Made by a program: the position numbers and the translations under genes
Source of the DNA: Sutterella wadsworthensis
Lineage (GTDB): Bacteria; Pseudomonadota; Gammaproteobacteria; Burkholderiales; Burkholderiaceae_F
Direction of reading: 5' to 3'
DNA: 64,000 nt
Assembly: GCF_003315195.1 (NCBI RefSeq)
Contig: NZ_QNRV01000006.1
Span: 1-64,000, forward strand
Notes under the pieces: model-generated
Database searches by the model: none
What the model was told of the DNA's origin: nothing
Seen by the model: only the letters and a program-made list of their open reading frames with translations
Part shown: positions 27,581 through 37,717 of the stretch, in pieces
How positions within the stretch are numbered: position 1 is the first letter of the stretch
Layout of the letters: every line of letters begins with the position of its first letter

Positions 27581-28171
27581 CTTATGCGGCAAATATATAG
27601 ATCAACCCTCTAATCTGCAAATAATTGCTTCATAAGCCAACAAATGAAAGTGCTATTTCATTTGGTAAACTTAAGACCACTAATAAGCGTTTTAACGAAG
27701 AAAACTACGTAAACTAATTAAGTTGTAATGAATTGTGACGTTAGTTTAGCGTGACAATCTGTTATATTTTTTGGCTTAATAAACCTGAGAATTACACTCG
27801 TCTACATACTGACAACATAGTATATTTGCATTTTTTGTCGTTATTTGTACACACTAAATAAAAGCAAAAACTGCTGAAAACAAATATAATCACCGTATGC
27901 TTGTTGAGCTAAAAATAATGAAAACAACGGTCTAAATACTTATCCTAAGTACCTTACATCCTTATGTGTTTCGCAAGTTAAATTGAGTCGACATACGATC
28001 ACGAATTGCGGTCGATTTGCACTATGAATGAAGGATGGTTATGGTGTTCATTGGCGGGTTTCAGGTGCAACAGGTATGTGAAGTTGTTGTCAACAAAGCG
28101 CCAACAGATCATTCGTGGAAAAATAAAAAGTTAGCCACGCACACCTTTCATACGTCTGCCAGTGATTTGTC
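27581..28171. other. AT-rich divergent intergenic region
   Basis: About 590 bp between the autotransporter (minus) and the LysR gene (plus). It holds the presumed autotransporter promoter and a small inverted repeat next to it (ATTTGCC and GGCAAAT, 27575-27594). I see no gene or RNA. Confidence 0.5.
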
Positions 28172-29128
28172 ATGGAAAAAATAGATTCGGAACTGCTCAC
28201 CATACTCCGCTCCCTTGTCATGACAGGATCCCAGACAAAAACAGCTCTTTCTCTCTCCAAGAGTCAAAGTACGATTTCGCGAACCCTCTCTCGCGCAAGG
28301 ACGCTCTTTCACGATCCGCTCTTTGTGCACAATGGTTCTATGCTTGTCCCAACCAACCGCATGCTCGAGATCTACGGGCATCTGCCAAAGTTGCTCGGCG
28401 AGATGGAAGCGCTTTTTGCTAAAGAGATATTCCATCCTGAATCCCTCAACCTGCACCTTCGTGTCGCAGCCATTGATTACGCGGCGCAATACATCATTCT
28501 TCCCGCCTTCCACGCAATGAAACGCATTGCGCCAAGAATTTCCATCGAACTCCAGCAGCTCAATGCCGACACCTTCCGTCGTCTTTCTCTCGGATTAGTC
28601 GATATGGCCATGCGACTTGAATGCACAGCACCCAATGAACTTCACTCTCTTGAGCTTTACGAAGCCAAGCTGCTGGCTCTGGTGCGAAAAGGACATCCCG
28701 CCTTTGACCTTCTTCGACACAAAGGCAGTCTTCATTTCGATGACCTGCTGCAATGGGAATTCGTACAAGTCAACCGTACATTTACGGGTTTGGAATGGAC
28801 TACGTCGCTTCACCCAGGTGCATTGAACCATCCTGCCGTCATGGTGCCGTATTCATCGCTTTTGGCACCGACCATTCTGGAAACCGACTGGATTGCCCTT
28901 GCTTCAGCTCGTTATGCACTTGATGCTGTGAAACGTTGGCCTGTCGCCATTCTGCCGATTCGTTTGGACTGTGTTAAACGCATGCGCACACTTTATTGGC
29001 ACGATCGGACACATCTTGATCCTGCGATGCAATGGGTTCGTTCCATGATTGCTGCTTACGGAAAACCATCCTCTGCAGAAATCGCCGAATACGAAATCGC
29101 AATCCAAGATACTGGCAACGGCTCCTGA
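28172..29128 (+). CDS. LysR-family transcriptional regulator
   Basis: A 318-residue regulator. The N-terminal winged helix-turn-helix covers residues 1-60 (TALSLSKSQSTISRTLSRARTL), with the LysR-typical SQSTIS recognition helix and DPLFVHNG wing. The effector-binding domain starts at about 92 (LHLRVAAIDYAAQYIILPAF) with the GLVDMAMRLE turn. It lies 161 bp upstream of the arylsulfate sulfotransferase, on the same strand, and is the obvious candidate regulator of it. ACTCAG-N6-CTGAGT at 29241-29258 between the two genes is a possible operator half-site pair. The effector is unknown. Confidence 0.88.
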   Translation: MEKIDSELLTILRSLVMTGSQTKTALSLSKSQSTISRTLSRARTLFHDPLFVHNGSMLVPTNRMLEIYGHLPKLLGEMEALFAKEIFHPESLNLHLRVAAIDYAAQYIILPAFHAMKRIAPRISIELQQLNADTFRRLSLGLVDMAMRLECTAPNELHSLELYEAKLLALVRKGHPAFDLLRHKGSLHFDDLLQWEFVQVNRTFTGLEWTTSLHPGALNHPAVMVPYSSLLAPTILETDWIALASARYALDAVKRWPVAILPIRLDCVKRMRTLYWHDRTHLDPAMQWVRSMIAAYGKPSSAEIAEYEIAIQDTGNGS

Positions 29129-29289
29129 TACCTTATGCAATTTTGCAAATTAAGGCTTGCAGAATCTGCATACACCATCTTCATAAACCGCAATAGCGAT
29201 GAAATTTCTTGATTTCTAGACTCTTTCTGTCTGTTGGAAAACTCAGCATGTCCTGAGTCCAGCAACTCAATTCTTTCAAGGAGAGTCTC

Positions 29290-31128
29290 ATGATTCAAAG
29301 AAGAACACTGGTAAAAGCCGTCATCGCTGCACTAGCCCCGCTTAGCATGACAAGTGCCTTTGCGGCTGGCGGCCCCAGCGGCGCCCATATCGGTTACCAG
29401 CACCAAGGCCAACTTGGCGCCGTGGACATGAATCCGTACAAGATCGCCCCGCTTACAGCGATCATCCGTGATGCCGGCTTCACGATCCAAAATATTCACG
29501 TGCGCATTGTTCCCAAAGCCAACGGTCAAGAAATCGCTTACAAGGTCACTAATCAGAAAGCAAAAACGTATGGCGGCATTCCTGTTTTTGGACTGTATCC
29601 AGATTATGTGAATACGGTCGAGGTCTCTTACACCAAAGTCGCCGGAGACAAACGCGAAGAGATAAAAGAGTCATATCGGATCTATGCACCGCCCGTCTAC
29701 TTTTATGCGACGGGTGCACGTGACCAAAAGAATATGGATATGAATCCAGAAGTAAAGAAAGTGGATCCTGAATTCAAAGATCGCCTTTACTTCATCAACA
29801 ACCAAATCCTCAATTCATGGAAAACAGGACAATTCACCTGGAACAACCCTCAGGGCGGAGCTCTCGAATGGGGCGGCGGCGCTCAAAACGCAATTATTGA
29901 CACCACTGGTGAAGTGCGTTGGTTCATGAACACGGACCCGATCCATGATCAATACTCCGTTCTAGAAAGCGGACCGATGCTTGGTTTTGAACAGAACAAA
30001 GACGGCGCCTACACCTGGGGTTTTGGTCAGCGCTACCTGAAATACGACATTATGGGACGGAAGATCTGGAACCGACGCCTGCCTCAGTCCTATATTGACT
30101 TCTCACATGCACTCTGTGCTGCGGAAAATGGAAATTATTTCCTGCGCGTCGCTGCTGCAGCCTACGCGCGGCCAGACGGCAAGACGGTGCGGACGGTACG
30201 CGACGTTATCGTTGAGGTCGATGAGTCCGGCAATGTTGTTGATGATTGGCGTCTTTGGGAAATTCTCGATAGTTATCGCGACAATGTCATCAAAACAATG
30301 GACCAAGGTGCGGTGTGTCTCAATATTGACTTTTCCAAAGAAGGACAAACGCTTTCCGCAGCAGATCTTGCGGCGATGGATAAATCCGATCGATTCGGCG
30401 ATATCGCAGGCGTCGGTCCTGGCCGCAACTGGGCGCACGTCAATTCCATTGATTACGATCCGACAGACGATTCGATCATTCTCTCGGTACGCAATCAGTC
30501 TGCCGTTGTAAAAATCGGCCGAGACCATCAAGTCAAATGGATTCTGGCATCTCCCGAAGGTTGGCGCAGTCCGTGGAAAGATAAGGTCCTTAAGCCTGTC
30601 AATGCCTCTGGACAAATACTCAAAGTTGAAGGTTCGACCTGTGAAGGCGGCTTCGACTGGACCTGGACGCAGCATTCGGCTTTCCGCGTCGACGAAAAAT
30701 CAACCAAGGATGTGATCTACGTATCTGTCTTTGACAACGGTGATGGTCGAGGCATGGAGCAGCCCGCCCTACCCAATATGAAGTATTCACGAGCCGTCGT
30801 CTACAAGATCGACCAGAAGAAGATGACAGTTCAGCAGGTTTGGGAGTTCGGTCAGGAACGAGGAAATGATTGGTACAGCCCTGTCACGTCGCTCGCTAAA
30901 TATCAGGCCGATAAAGACTCTGTCATGGTCTATTCCGGTTCTGCCGGACTTTTCGGCAAACCATCTGCAATGAAACCTGAAGAACTCGCAAAGATGACAA
31001 AGGGCGTTCATCCATATTTAATGGAATTCAGGTGGGGAGAAAAAGAACCTGCAGTTGAAATCAAACTCAATGATGCCATGGGCTACCAAGCTTTCCCCTT
31101 TAATCTACAAGAAGCTTTTGAACAATAG
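29290..31128 (+). CDS. assT: Periplasmic arylsulfate sulfotransferase (PAPS-independent)
   Basis: A 612-residue enzyme that moves sulfate from one phenolic ester to another phenol in the periplasm. A Sec signal peptide ends at SAFA (residue 25). The catalytic set of E. coli-type AssT can be mapped by spacing: His273 (DFSHALC), His383 (NWAHVNS), Arg401 (LSVRNQ) and nucleophile candidate His462 (WTWTQHSAF). The H383-R401 and H383-H462 distances agree with the family. Cys residues occur in HALCAAE, GAVCLN and STCEGG, so a disulfide is likely. GGAG lies 8 nt before the ATG. No DsbA/DsbB-like (DsbL/DsbI) partner genes are adjacent, unlike in E. coli. In gut bacteria such enzymes act on phenolic sulfates; the natural substrate here is unknown. 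Confidence 0.92.
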   Translation: MIQRRTLVKAVIAALAPLSMTSAFAAGGPSGAHIGYQHQGQLGAVDMNPYKIAPLTAIIRDAGFTIQNIHVRIVPKANGQEIAYKVTNQKAKTYGGIPVFGLYPDYVNTVEVSYTKVAGDKREEIKESYRIYAPPVYFYATGARDQKNMDMNPEVKKVDPEFKDRLYFINNQILNSWKTGQFTWNNPQGGALEWGGGAQNAIIDTTGEVRWFMNTDPIHDQYSVLESGPMLGFEQNKDGAYTWGFGQRYLKYDIMGRKIWNRRLPQSYIDFSHALCAAENGNYFLRVAAAAYARPDGKTVRTVRDVIVEVDESGNVVDDWRLWEILDSYRDNVIKTMDQGAVCLNIDFSKEGQTLSAADLAAMDKSDRFGDIAGVGPGRNWAHVNSIDYDPTDDSIILSVRNQSAVVKIGRDHQVKWILASPEGWRSPWKDKVLKPVNASGQILKVEGSTCEGGFDWTWTQHSAFRVDEKSTKDVIYVSVFDNGDGRGMEQPALPNMKYSRAVVYKIDQKKMTVQQVWEFGQERGNDWYSPVTSLAKYQADKDSVMVYSGSAGLFGKPSAMKPEELAKMTKGVHPYLMEFRWGEKEPAVEIKLNDAMGYQAFPFNLQEAFEQ

Positions 31129-31699
31129 TCGTCATTGATACTAGCTATATCGTCGTTCCATTGTTTGATATTTCATATAAAATATTTGAATATACCCGAA
31201 AAATATAATTCAAGTGAATACACGATCATGGGGCGACGATTTATTATATTGATTTATAAATAAAATTTATTAGCAGTTCTCTCACACCAATCCTATCATT
31301 TAAAAATCCAAAATTACAACAACTTATCAAGAATTCCTATATTAACAGACGTTCTCAATATTGTTAAATTGCTCATATAAATTTATTAATCGCCTTCATA
31401 AAAAATATTCAACCAATCACCCCACTCTCACTTAATCAACGCAATTATTATCTTAAAATCACTTTCAACAATATATCTCAGACTTCATAACCAAGAGAAA
31501 TATTCCATTATTCCAATAATATCCATCAACGAGTTGACGAATAAATCAGATAACTAAAAAATTTGTTGCGATCCATGGAGGGTATTCGTTCAAGCACCAC
31601 TCTCAGATTGAGCGTAGGATGATGTTCCTAAATTTCGTAGACGCAAGAGTCAACGGCTTGCACTGCGTCATGTGATCAACATCATCGCTTCAAACCGTC
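31129..31699. other. AT-rich gene-free interval
   Basis: About 570 bp of very AT-rich sequence after assT, with no supported gene, RNA or strong terminator. Composition differs clearly from the flanking genes. Confidence 0.55.
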
Positions 31700-32395
31700 A
31701 TGGGCAGTTTCCACGAACTCATCGCAGGTTTTCATAACTTTCAAGAGTCCTATCTCTTGAAGGAAAAGGAATTTTTTGATCAGCTGGCTCACGGGCAGAA
31801 ACCCAAAAGTCTTGTCATTGCCTGCTGTGACTCGCGTGTAGATCCCGCTATCCTTTTGGGCGGCAAACCCGGTGATCTGTTTGTTGTGAGAAGCATTGCC
31901 GCACTCATCCCGCCGGTCGGACTTTCGTCGCCGCGTGATGCGGTCATGTCGGCCTTGGAATATGGTGTGAAACACCTCGACGTAGACCATCTGATCGTTA
32001 TGGGGCACTCTGCCTGCGGCGGCATTCACGCAGCGCTCTTCCCCGAAAAAATAGAAAAAGAGTTTTTCTTGTCGCGTTGGGTGCAGATGGCTCACCCCGT
32101 TTCTGAAGAACTTCGGCGAGAACTTACTGCAGAACCGACGTCGGAAGTGCTGCCCGATCCCTCCGCACCGGATTTTGTTCGGCGCGTCGAAGAAGGGGCT
32201 GTGCTGCAGTCAATTGAAAACCTCCTTTCATACGACTGGATAGAAGCCAAAGTTCAAGAGGGAACGCTGTCCCTTCATGCGCTTTACTACGACCTGAAGT
32301 CCGGCACCCTTTACGTCTGGAATGCGGAAAAAGAGGACTTTGAGCCCTCACAGGAACATCACTGCCCCAAAGAAGCCAGTCTCTGTCATTTTTGA
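31700..32395 (+). CDS. Beta-class carbonic anhydrase
   Basis: A 231-residue zinc enzyme interconverting CO2 and bicarbonate in the cytoplasm. Zinc ligands are visible as Cys42 and Asp44 with Arg46 (ACCDSRVD), and His103 and Cys106 (MGHSACGGI), the normal beta-class pattern. RSIAALIPP and SALEYGVKHLDV fit the family. The length is typical. It lies just upstream of the trp leader but has its own stop about 40 nt before the proposed trp promoter, so operon membership is unlikely. Confidence 0.93.
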   Translation: MGSFHELIAGFHNFQESYLLKEKEFFDQLAHGQKPKSLVIACCDSRVDPAILLGGKPGDLFVVRSIAALIPPVGLSSPRDAVMSALEYGVKHLDVDHLIVMGHSACGGIHAALFPEKIEKEFFLSRWVQMAHPVSEELRRELTAEPTSEVLPDPSAPDFVRRVEEGAVLQSIENLLSYDWIEAKVQEGTLSLHALYYDLKSGTLYVWNAEKEDFEPSQEHHCPKEASLCHF

Positions 32396-32437
32396 GCCCT
32401 CGAGAAACAGGCAACGGCCTCTACGCTCTTTATCCTA

Positions 32438-32467
32438 TTGACGCCTTCATAAACCTTGAGGGATGAT
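32438..32467 (+). promoter_or_regulatory. Candidate trp operon promoter
   Basis: TTGACG (32438-32443), an 18-nt spacer, then GATGAT (32462-32467) resemble a sigma-70 -35/-10 pair about 70 nt before the trp leader peptide. No TrpR operator is apparent. Confidence 0.4.
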
Positions 32468-32535
32468 TTGTTCCGTTAGTGCAGTCATTGCACTTCCCAT
32501 CAAGTTGAATACCCATACTTTTGAGTCCTCTCATC

Positions 32536-32625
32536 ATGCAGCACAACGCCCGCACCCCCATCGCCATGACGGCGTATTGGTGGCGCCCCTCAACAGAGCG
32601 GGCGTTCAGTCGGTGTGCGTGCTGA
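32536..32625 (+). CDS. trpL: trp operon leader peptide
   Basis: A 29-codon reading frame starting at ATG 32536 and ending TGA 32623-32625, encoding a peptide with Tyr-Trp-Trp at positions 14-16. Tandem Trp codons in a short frame directly upstream of trp biosynthetic genes, followed by a four-arm RNA structure, are the hallmark of transcription attenuation. Ribosome stalling at the Trp codons when charged tRNA-Trp is scarce would free arm 2 to pair with arm 3. The start lacks a strong ribosome binding site, and an internal ATG at codon 11 is an alternative start that keeps both Trp codons. Confidence 0.8.
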   Translation: MQHNARTPIAMTAYWWRPSTERAFSRCAC

Positions 32626-32712
32626 GAAAAGAAGCTGTTCCTTAAAGCTTTCGAACTTTTCAAAAGCATCCATAAGCCCGCGGATCTCGAGTCCTGCGGG
32701 CTTTTGCTTTAT
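32545..32712 (+). promoter_or_regulatory. trp attenuator (four competing arms and terminator)
   Basis: Four complementary segments share the same core. Arm 1 AACGCCCGC (32545-32553), arm 2 GCGGGCGTT (32598-32606), arm 3 AAGCCCGC (32674-32681) and arm 4 GCGGGCTT (32696-32703) followed by TTGCTTT. Arms 1:2 pair over 9 bp, arms 2:3 over GCGGGC/GCCCGC (antiterminator), and arms 3:4 over 8 bp, extendable by GGA/TCC (terminator). Arm 1 lies inside the leader peptide ahead of the Trp codons, and arm 2 begins 15 nt after them, the correct geometry for stalling control. Confidence 0.85.
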
Positions 32713-32779
32713 CGAGTCGCGGTGAGTCCAACGAGATCCCCCAAGCCATTCTCAAGCAATTCATTCGGAGTACTTCACC

Positions 32780-33826
32780 ATGACCACCTTCAATTTCAAT
32801 ACGCTTTGCGCCGGCCGCAGCCTCACCACGGAAGAATCCCAAGCGCTCTTTACTCAGGTCTTCGAGGGCAAGATCGATCCTGCGCTTTTGGCCGGCATTC
32901 TCACTGCGCTGAAGATCAAGGGCGAAACGCCTGAAGAAATCGAAGGCGCAGCCAGAGCCATGGTGGCTGCAGCAGCTCACTTCCCGCGTCCGCGGGGAGT
33001 GGAAGTCGGGGAAATCGTCGGTACCGGCGGCGATGGGATGAAAACGATCAACGTTTCAACTACAACAGCGCTTCTGGCTGCCGCAGCGGGACTCAAGATT
33101 GCTAAGCACGGCAACCGCGGCGTCTCTTCCCCTACCGGGGCATCAGACCTCCTCACGGCTCTTGGCGTCGACATTCGCCTGACGCCCGATGAAAGCGCAC
33201 AACTGCTCGACGCCACGGGATTTTGCTTCTGCTTTGCACAGCTCTACCATCCGGCCATGCGTTTTGCCGGTCCTGTACGCGCTGCTTTAAAAACCCGCAC
33301 GATCTTCAACATTCTGGGGCCGCTCACCAATCCCGCTCACCCAGACTATGCGCTGATCGGCGTTTATTCTCCAGATCTTCTCGAAACAGTCGCACAAACT
33401 TTGCGTCTTCTCGGCGTTAAGCGTGCCTACGTTGTACATGGCAGCGGTCTCGATGAGGCTGCTGTCCACGGCACGACCGAAATTGCAGAATTGAAGGAAG
33501 ACGGTACGATCGAGCGCAGCACGCTCACACCGGCCGACCTTGGGGCAAAGCGCCTCTATTCCATTGAAGAAATCAAAGGCGGCGCCCCTGCAGACAACGC
33601 CCTCATTACGGAAGCGATCCTGGCGGGTAAGGGTACAGAAGCACAGCAAGCCTTCGTGACAGCCAATCTGGCACTGCTTCTGAAAATCGGCGGACTTGCG
33701 AAGAGCCTGCCTGAAGCCGTTGAACTTGCTCGCCGCACCATGGCTTCCGGCAAGGGGCTCGAAGTGCTCAACGCTCATCGTGCATATGCCGCATCCCATA
33801 CGGCATCCTCACAGAAAGCTGCCTGA
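32780..33826 (+). CDS. trpD: Anthranilate phosphoribosyltransferase
   Basis: Transfers phosphoribose from PRPP to anthranilate, the second tryptophan-specific step. The 348-residue protein has the GTGGDGMKTINVST phosphate-binding motif near residue 79 and KHGNRGVSSPTGASDLL near 107, both diagnostic, plus ILGPLTNPAHP. It is the first enzyme gene behind the attenuator. trpE and trpG, which normally precede it, are not in the window, so anthranilate synthase is encoded elsewhere. A 32-nt gap leads to trpCF. Confidence 0.96.
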   Translation: MTTFNFNTLCAGRSLTTEESQALFTQVFEGKIDPALLAGILTALKIKGETPEEIEGAARAMVAAAAHFPRPRGVEVGEIVGTGGDGMKTINVSTTTALLAAAAGLKIAKHGNRGVSSPTGASDLLTALGVDIRLTPDESAQLLDATGFCFCFAQLYHPAMRFAGPVRAALKTRTIFNILGPLTNPAHPDYALIGVYSPDLLETVAQTLRLLGVKRAYVVHGSGLDEAAVHGTTEIAELKEDGTIERSTLTPADLGAKRLYSIEEIKGGAPADNALITEAILAGKGTEAQQAFVTANLALLLKIGGLAKSLPEAVELARRTMASGKGLEVLNAHRAYAASHTASSQKAA

Positions 33827-33858
33827 GCCTAGCCCACATCACAACCAAAACCGACAAA

Positions 33859-35469
33859 ATGCAGTTTGATCTTTTTCGCAATGCCAAAGCCACTGACGCC
33901 GGCGCCGCACTGAACCACGCGTCCATGGCGAGCACCGTGCTTGAAAAAATTGCTGCCTCGTCTGTTCAGCGAGCGGCAGCGCTTCCTGCCGTCACACGCG
34001 CCGAATTCGATGCGGCCGAATTGGAGCGGCGCCAACATTTTGCCGCTGTCGGCATTGATGGCAATGCGCTCGCGCAGCGATATGGTGTTTTTTCGGCTGC
34101 CCTGCGCCTTCCAGGCCGCAGAGTGATTCTGGAGATCAAGGCCGCATCGCCGTCAAAAGGCGTCATGAAGACTGCCATTGATCTGGATGATTATGCGAAG
34201 GTCTATGGCACCTACGCCGATGCCATTTCTGTACTGACGGAGCCGGAATTCTTCCGCGGCAGTTTTGAGCGCCTGGCCGCCGTCCGTGAACGCACCACAC
34301 GTCCCCTGCTGGCAAAGGATTTCATTGTGAGTGATCGGCAGCTGCTCGCCGCATACCGCTGCGGAGCCGATGCCGTCCTCTTGATGCTTTCGGTATTAGC
34401 CCCTGACGGTTACCGAGACTTGGCAGCCAAAGCCAAAGCACTCGGACTTGAGGTGCTTACCGAAGCCTCATCCGTTGAAGAAGCTCGCGTGGCGCTTGAG
34501 CTCGGTGCCAAAATAATCGGCATCAATAACCGCAATCTTCGTACGCTCGAAGTAGATGTCAACCGCGCGCCGAATATAGCGTCAGAATTAACCGGCGATC
34601 TGCCTGCGGATGTCGTACTGGTTGCTGAATCAGGCTATACGTCCTTCACCGCCATTGCAAAAGCCGTCGCAGCAGCTCCGCGGTTAAATGCGTTCCTTTG
34701 CGGCTCGGCCCTGTCGCAAGCCTCCAACTTGTCTCTGGCTGTGCGGGAACTGTTGTTCGGTCATTCAAAAGTCTGCGGCATTACGCGCCCAGAAGATGCA
34801 ATGGCCGCTGCTGAGGCGGGGGGTTTAACGGTTGGAATCATCCTCGCGGCACGATCAAAGCGCTGTGTTGTCCTCTCGGAGGCGAAGCGACTGGCAAAAG
34901 CCATCCGAGACAATGCTCAACGCTTCCAACTGCCCGTAGCGATTTGTGCAGTAATCGACGCCGCCGAACTTTCTCAGATTCCAACTATCCTGCAAACATT
35001 TGCCCCTGAACGCATCCAAATCCATGGAACGCTTTCCGCAGAAGCACTCGAAAACCTTGTTCACTCACATCCCAACACGGCCTTCGTACCCGTCATTGGC
35101 GTAAGCATTCAGTGCCGCCGCGCAGACGAAACGGATGCTCACCTTCTCAGAGCAGTTCGCAGCCTTCTGGACGCCGGCGCAGCCAACGTGCTCCTTGATG
35201 CTGCCAATGCCTCTGGCTCCGGCGGCACCGGAACGACTTTTGATCACACCGTGCTGGAAGGACTCCAAACGGATCCCCAAGTACTTGCCCAGATTTTGCT
35301 CGCTGGGGGGTTATCGCCCGTCAATGCAGCCGAAGCAGCCTTTACCGGCGCTGCGGGCTTTGATTTCAATTCCGGCGTTGAAGAGGCGCCGGGCATTAAA
35401 TCAGCCGAAAAAATTCATTCGGCCTTTGCCGCTCTCCGCGGCATTCCTGCGCCGAAGCCTCACCACTGA
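33859..35469 (+). CDS. trpCF: Bifunctional indole-3-glycerol-phosphate synthase / phosphoribosylanthranilate isomerase
   Basis: A 536-residue fusion that catalyses steps three and four of the tryptophan branch, as in enterobacterial TrpC. The N-terminal IGPS barrel (about 1-275) has [35 protein letters not shown] and VAESGYT. The C-terminal isomerase barrel (about 295-530) begins [11 protein letters not shown] with the catalytic Cys, and ends with [19 protein letters not shown] carrying the catalytic Asp, and AGGLSPVNA. Both active sites appear complete. It lies between trpD and trpB with short gaps. Confidence 0.95.
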   Translation: MQFDLFRNAKATDAGAALNHASMASTVLEKIAASSVQRAAALPAVTRAEFDAAELERRQHFAAVGIDGNALAQRYGVFSAALRLPGRRVILEIKAASPSKGVMKTAIDLDDYAKVYGTYADAISVLTEPEFFRGSFERLAAVRERTTRPLLAKDFIVSDRQLLAAYRCGADAVLLMLSVLAPDGYRDLAAKAKALGLEVLTEASSVEEARVALELGAKIIGINNRNLRTLEVDVNRAPNIASELTGDLPADVVLVAESGYTSFTAIAKAVAAAPRLNAFLCGSALSQASNLSLAVRELLFGHSKVCGITRPEDAMAAAEAGGLTVGIILAARSKRCVVLSEAKRLAKAIRDNAQRFQLPVAICAVIDAAELSQIPTILQTFAPERIQIHGTLSAEALENLVHSHPNTAFVPVIGVSIQCRRADETDAHLLRAVRSLLDAGAANVLLDAANASGSGGTGTTFDHTVLEGLQTDPQVLAQILLAGGLSPVNAAEAAFTGAAGFDFNSGVEEAPGIKSAEKIHSAFAALRGIPAPKPHH

Positions 35470-35519
35470 TTGTGAGTCCAGCTCTATACAGAACTCTCAT
35501 TTACAACGGACAGTCCATC

Positions 35520-36755
35520 ATGAAGCTCAACCCTTATTTCGGCCGATTCGGCGGCCAGTTCGTCCCGGAAATCCTTATTCCCGCTCTTGATCAGCTCGAA
35601 GAAGCCTTCATCGCCGCCAAGGATGATCCGACATTCCAACAGGAACTTCACACACTGCTCACTGACTATGCCGGTCGTCCGACACCTTTGACAAAGTGCC
35701 GCAACCTGACACAAGGCACCAAAACCACGATCTATCTCAAACGCGAAGATCTGGTTCACGGCGGCGCACACAAGACCAATCAAGTGCTAGGTCAAGCGCT
35801 TCTGGCCCGCCGCATGGGCAAGACCCGAATCATTGCCGAAACAGGTGCCGGGCAGCACGGCGTTGCCACCGCTATTGCCTGTGCGCTGCTTGGATTCAAG
35901 TGCCGCGTCTATATGGGCGCAAAAGACGTTGAACGGCAAAAACCCAATGTCTTCCGTATGGAATTGATGGGCGCCGAGGTTGTGCCGGTACATAACGGCC
36001 GCAGCACGCTTAAAGAAGCCTGCAATGCTGCTCTTCGTGACTGGGCTGGTTCTTTTGCCGATACGCATTACATGCTTGGCACCGCCGCGGGTCCGCATCC
36101 CTTCCCCACCATCGTGCGTGAATTCCAGAAAATCATCGGTGAAGAAGCTCGTGCCCAGTTTGCCAAACTCGAGGGCGGTCTGCCCGATGCCGTCATCGCC
36201 TGCGTGGGAGGCGGTTCAAACGCGATTGGCCTTTTTACCGATTTCGTACCGCATAAGAGCGTCAAGCTGATCGGTGTTGAACCTGCCGGACGCGGTCTTG
36301 ATACACCGGATCATGGTGCCACGCTTGAAAAAGGGACGCCCGGCATCTTCTTTGGCGCCCGCTCCTACAACATGCAGACGCCGGACGGTCAGATTGAAGA
36401 ATCTTTCTCTATATCAGCCGGGCTCGACTTTCCATCCGTAGGACCCGAACACGCTCACCTGCAGGAAATCGGCCGAGCTGAATATCACGGCATCACAGAT
36501 CGTGAAGCACTGTCCGCTTTCATTGAACTCTCCCAGCGCGAAGGCATTATTCCCGCTCTGGAAAGCGCTCACGCACTCGCTTATGCCCTCAAGCTGGCAC
36601 GTCAAAATCCTGAACGCGAGCAAAAATTTGTCGTCAATCTCTCCGGCCGCGGCGATAAGGATATCTTTCAGGTCTCGCAGCGTTTGGAAGACGAGGGACT
36701 TTTTGTGAACGGCCGTCTTGCCGCCGATGCTGCCCAGGCCGTCCTGGAAGGCTGA
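35520..36755 (+). CDS. trpB: Tryptophan synthase beta chain
   Basis: A 411-residue PLP enzyme joining indole and serine. The PLP-binding Lys is in [12 protein letters not shown] near residue 90, and the phosphate cup is GGGSNAIG near residue 237. [11 protein letters not shown] and RGDKDIFQV also match. ATG 35520 gives the canonical [17 protein letters not shown] start with GGA 9 nt upstream; the upstream GTG at 35472 gives non-homologous residues. It forms a complex with TrpA, encoded next after a 57-nt gap. Confidence 0.97.
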   Translation: MKLNPYFGRFGGQFVPEILIPALDQLEEAFIAAKDDPTFQQELHTLLTDYAGRPTPLTKCRNLTQGTKTTIYLKREDLVHGGAHKTNQVLGQALLARRMGKTRIIAETGAGQHGVATAIACALLGFKCRVYMGAKDVERQKPNVFRMELMGAEVVPVHNGRSTLKEACNAALRDWAGSFADTHYMLGTAAGPHPFPTIVREFQKIIGEEARAQFAKLEGGLPDAVIACVGGGSNAIGLFTDFVPHKSVKLIGVEPAGRGLDTPDHGATLEKGTPGIFFGARSYNMQTPDGQIEESFSISAGLDFPSVGPEHAHLQEIGRAEYHGITDREALSAFIELSQREGIIPALESAHALAYALKLARQNPEREQKFVVNLSGRGDKDIFQVSQRLEDEGLFVNGRLAADAAQAVLEG

Positions 36756-36812
36756 TCACCCGATATATCTCTCGAAATGAATTCAACCCAAATTTTTCAA
36801 GGATTCCCTCTC

Positions 36813-37640
36813 ATGACGCAGTCAGACCGTTTCGCTGCACGTTTTGCCGTGCTGGCACAAAAGAAGGAAGGCGCCTTTGTCCCCTTTGTCAATCTTTGCG
36901 ATCCAACACCGGAAATCTCGTCCCAAATTTTGGAAGCGTTAGCAGCCGGCGGAGCCGATGCACTTGAACTCGGCATTCCTTTTTCCGACCCCTGCGCAGA
37001 CGGTCCGATCATTGAAGCTTCAGCTCAGCGCGCACTCGCAGCGGGCTCAACGACCGCCAAATGTCTGGGAATTATCAAAGCGTTCCGCGCAAAACACCCG
37101 GATATTCCAGTGAGCCTTATGCTCTATGTAAACCTCGTGACAGCGCCCGGCGTCGAAAACTTCTTTGCGGCCGCCAAGGATGCCGGCGTTGATGCTGTGC
37201 TTATCCCTGACGTTCCGATTTCAATGCGCGAAGCCGAACCTGAATGGGACGCTGCCGCCAAAGCGCACGGCATTCATCTGATTGCCATCGCACCGCCCAA
37301 CGGTACTCCGGACCTCTATAAAGAAGTCGCTCAGCGCTCTACGGGATATGTTTATCTCCTCTCCCGCGCAGGCATTACTGGTACGGATAAAACTGCCGGG
37401 CGTCCCGGTGAAGCCGAAATTGCTGCACTTCGCGCTGCCGGCTCGGCGCCATTGCTTTTGGGGTTTGGCGTATCGCGCCCTGAACATGTCTGTGCTGCGC
37501 TTGAAGCAGGTGCAGACGGCGCCATTGCCGGATCTGCCGTTGCTCAGGTGATCACGGAGAACCTCAGCAATGTCCCTGTGATGCTCGAGCGCCTCACCGC
37601 ATTTGTTAAAGAAATGAAAGCCGCCACCGCTCTTAGATGA
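36813..37640 (+). CDS. trpA: Tryptophan synthase alpha chain
   Basis: A 275-residue TIM barrel that cleaves indole-3-glycerol phosphate and channels indole to TrpB. The catalytic pair is Glu52 (ALELGIPFSDP) and Asp63 (DPCADGP), with the spacing of E. coli Glu49/Asp60. LLSRAGITGTDKTAG and LGFGVSRPEHV follow. I chose ATG 36813 because AAGGA lies about 10 nt upstream; the frame from 36777 adds unrelated residues. The usual PFVTLGDP strand reads PFVNLCDP, a small deviation. Last gene of the trp operon, with a strong terminator behind. Confidence 0.95.
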   Translation: MTQSDRFAARFAVLAQKKEGAFVPFVNLCDPTPEISSQILEALAAGGADALELGIPFSDPCADGPIIEASAQRALAAGSTTAKCLGIIKAFRAKHPDIPVSLMLYVNLVTAPGVENFFAAAKDAGVDAVLIPDVPISMREAEPEWDAAAKAHGIHLIAIAPPNGTPDLYKEVAQRSTGYVYLLSRAGITGTDKTAGRPGEAEIAALRAAGSAPLLLGFGVSRPEHVCAALEAGADGAIAGSAVAQVITENLSNVPVMLERLTAFVKEMKAATALR

Positions 37641-37671
37641 AACGCAAAGCGGCTGCATCCGTCAGGCATCA

Positions 37672-37717
37672 GCGCCGTCTTGATCCTTTGAACGCCTCAA
37701 GACGGCGCATTTTATTT
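37672..37717 (+). terminator. Terminator after trpA
   Basis: A perfect 12-bp stem (37672-37683 with 37697-37708, arm GCGCCGTCTTGA) followed by ATTTTATTT. It ends 4 bp before the stop codon of the convergent panF gene, separating the two transcription units. Confidence 0.85.
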
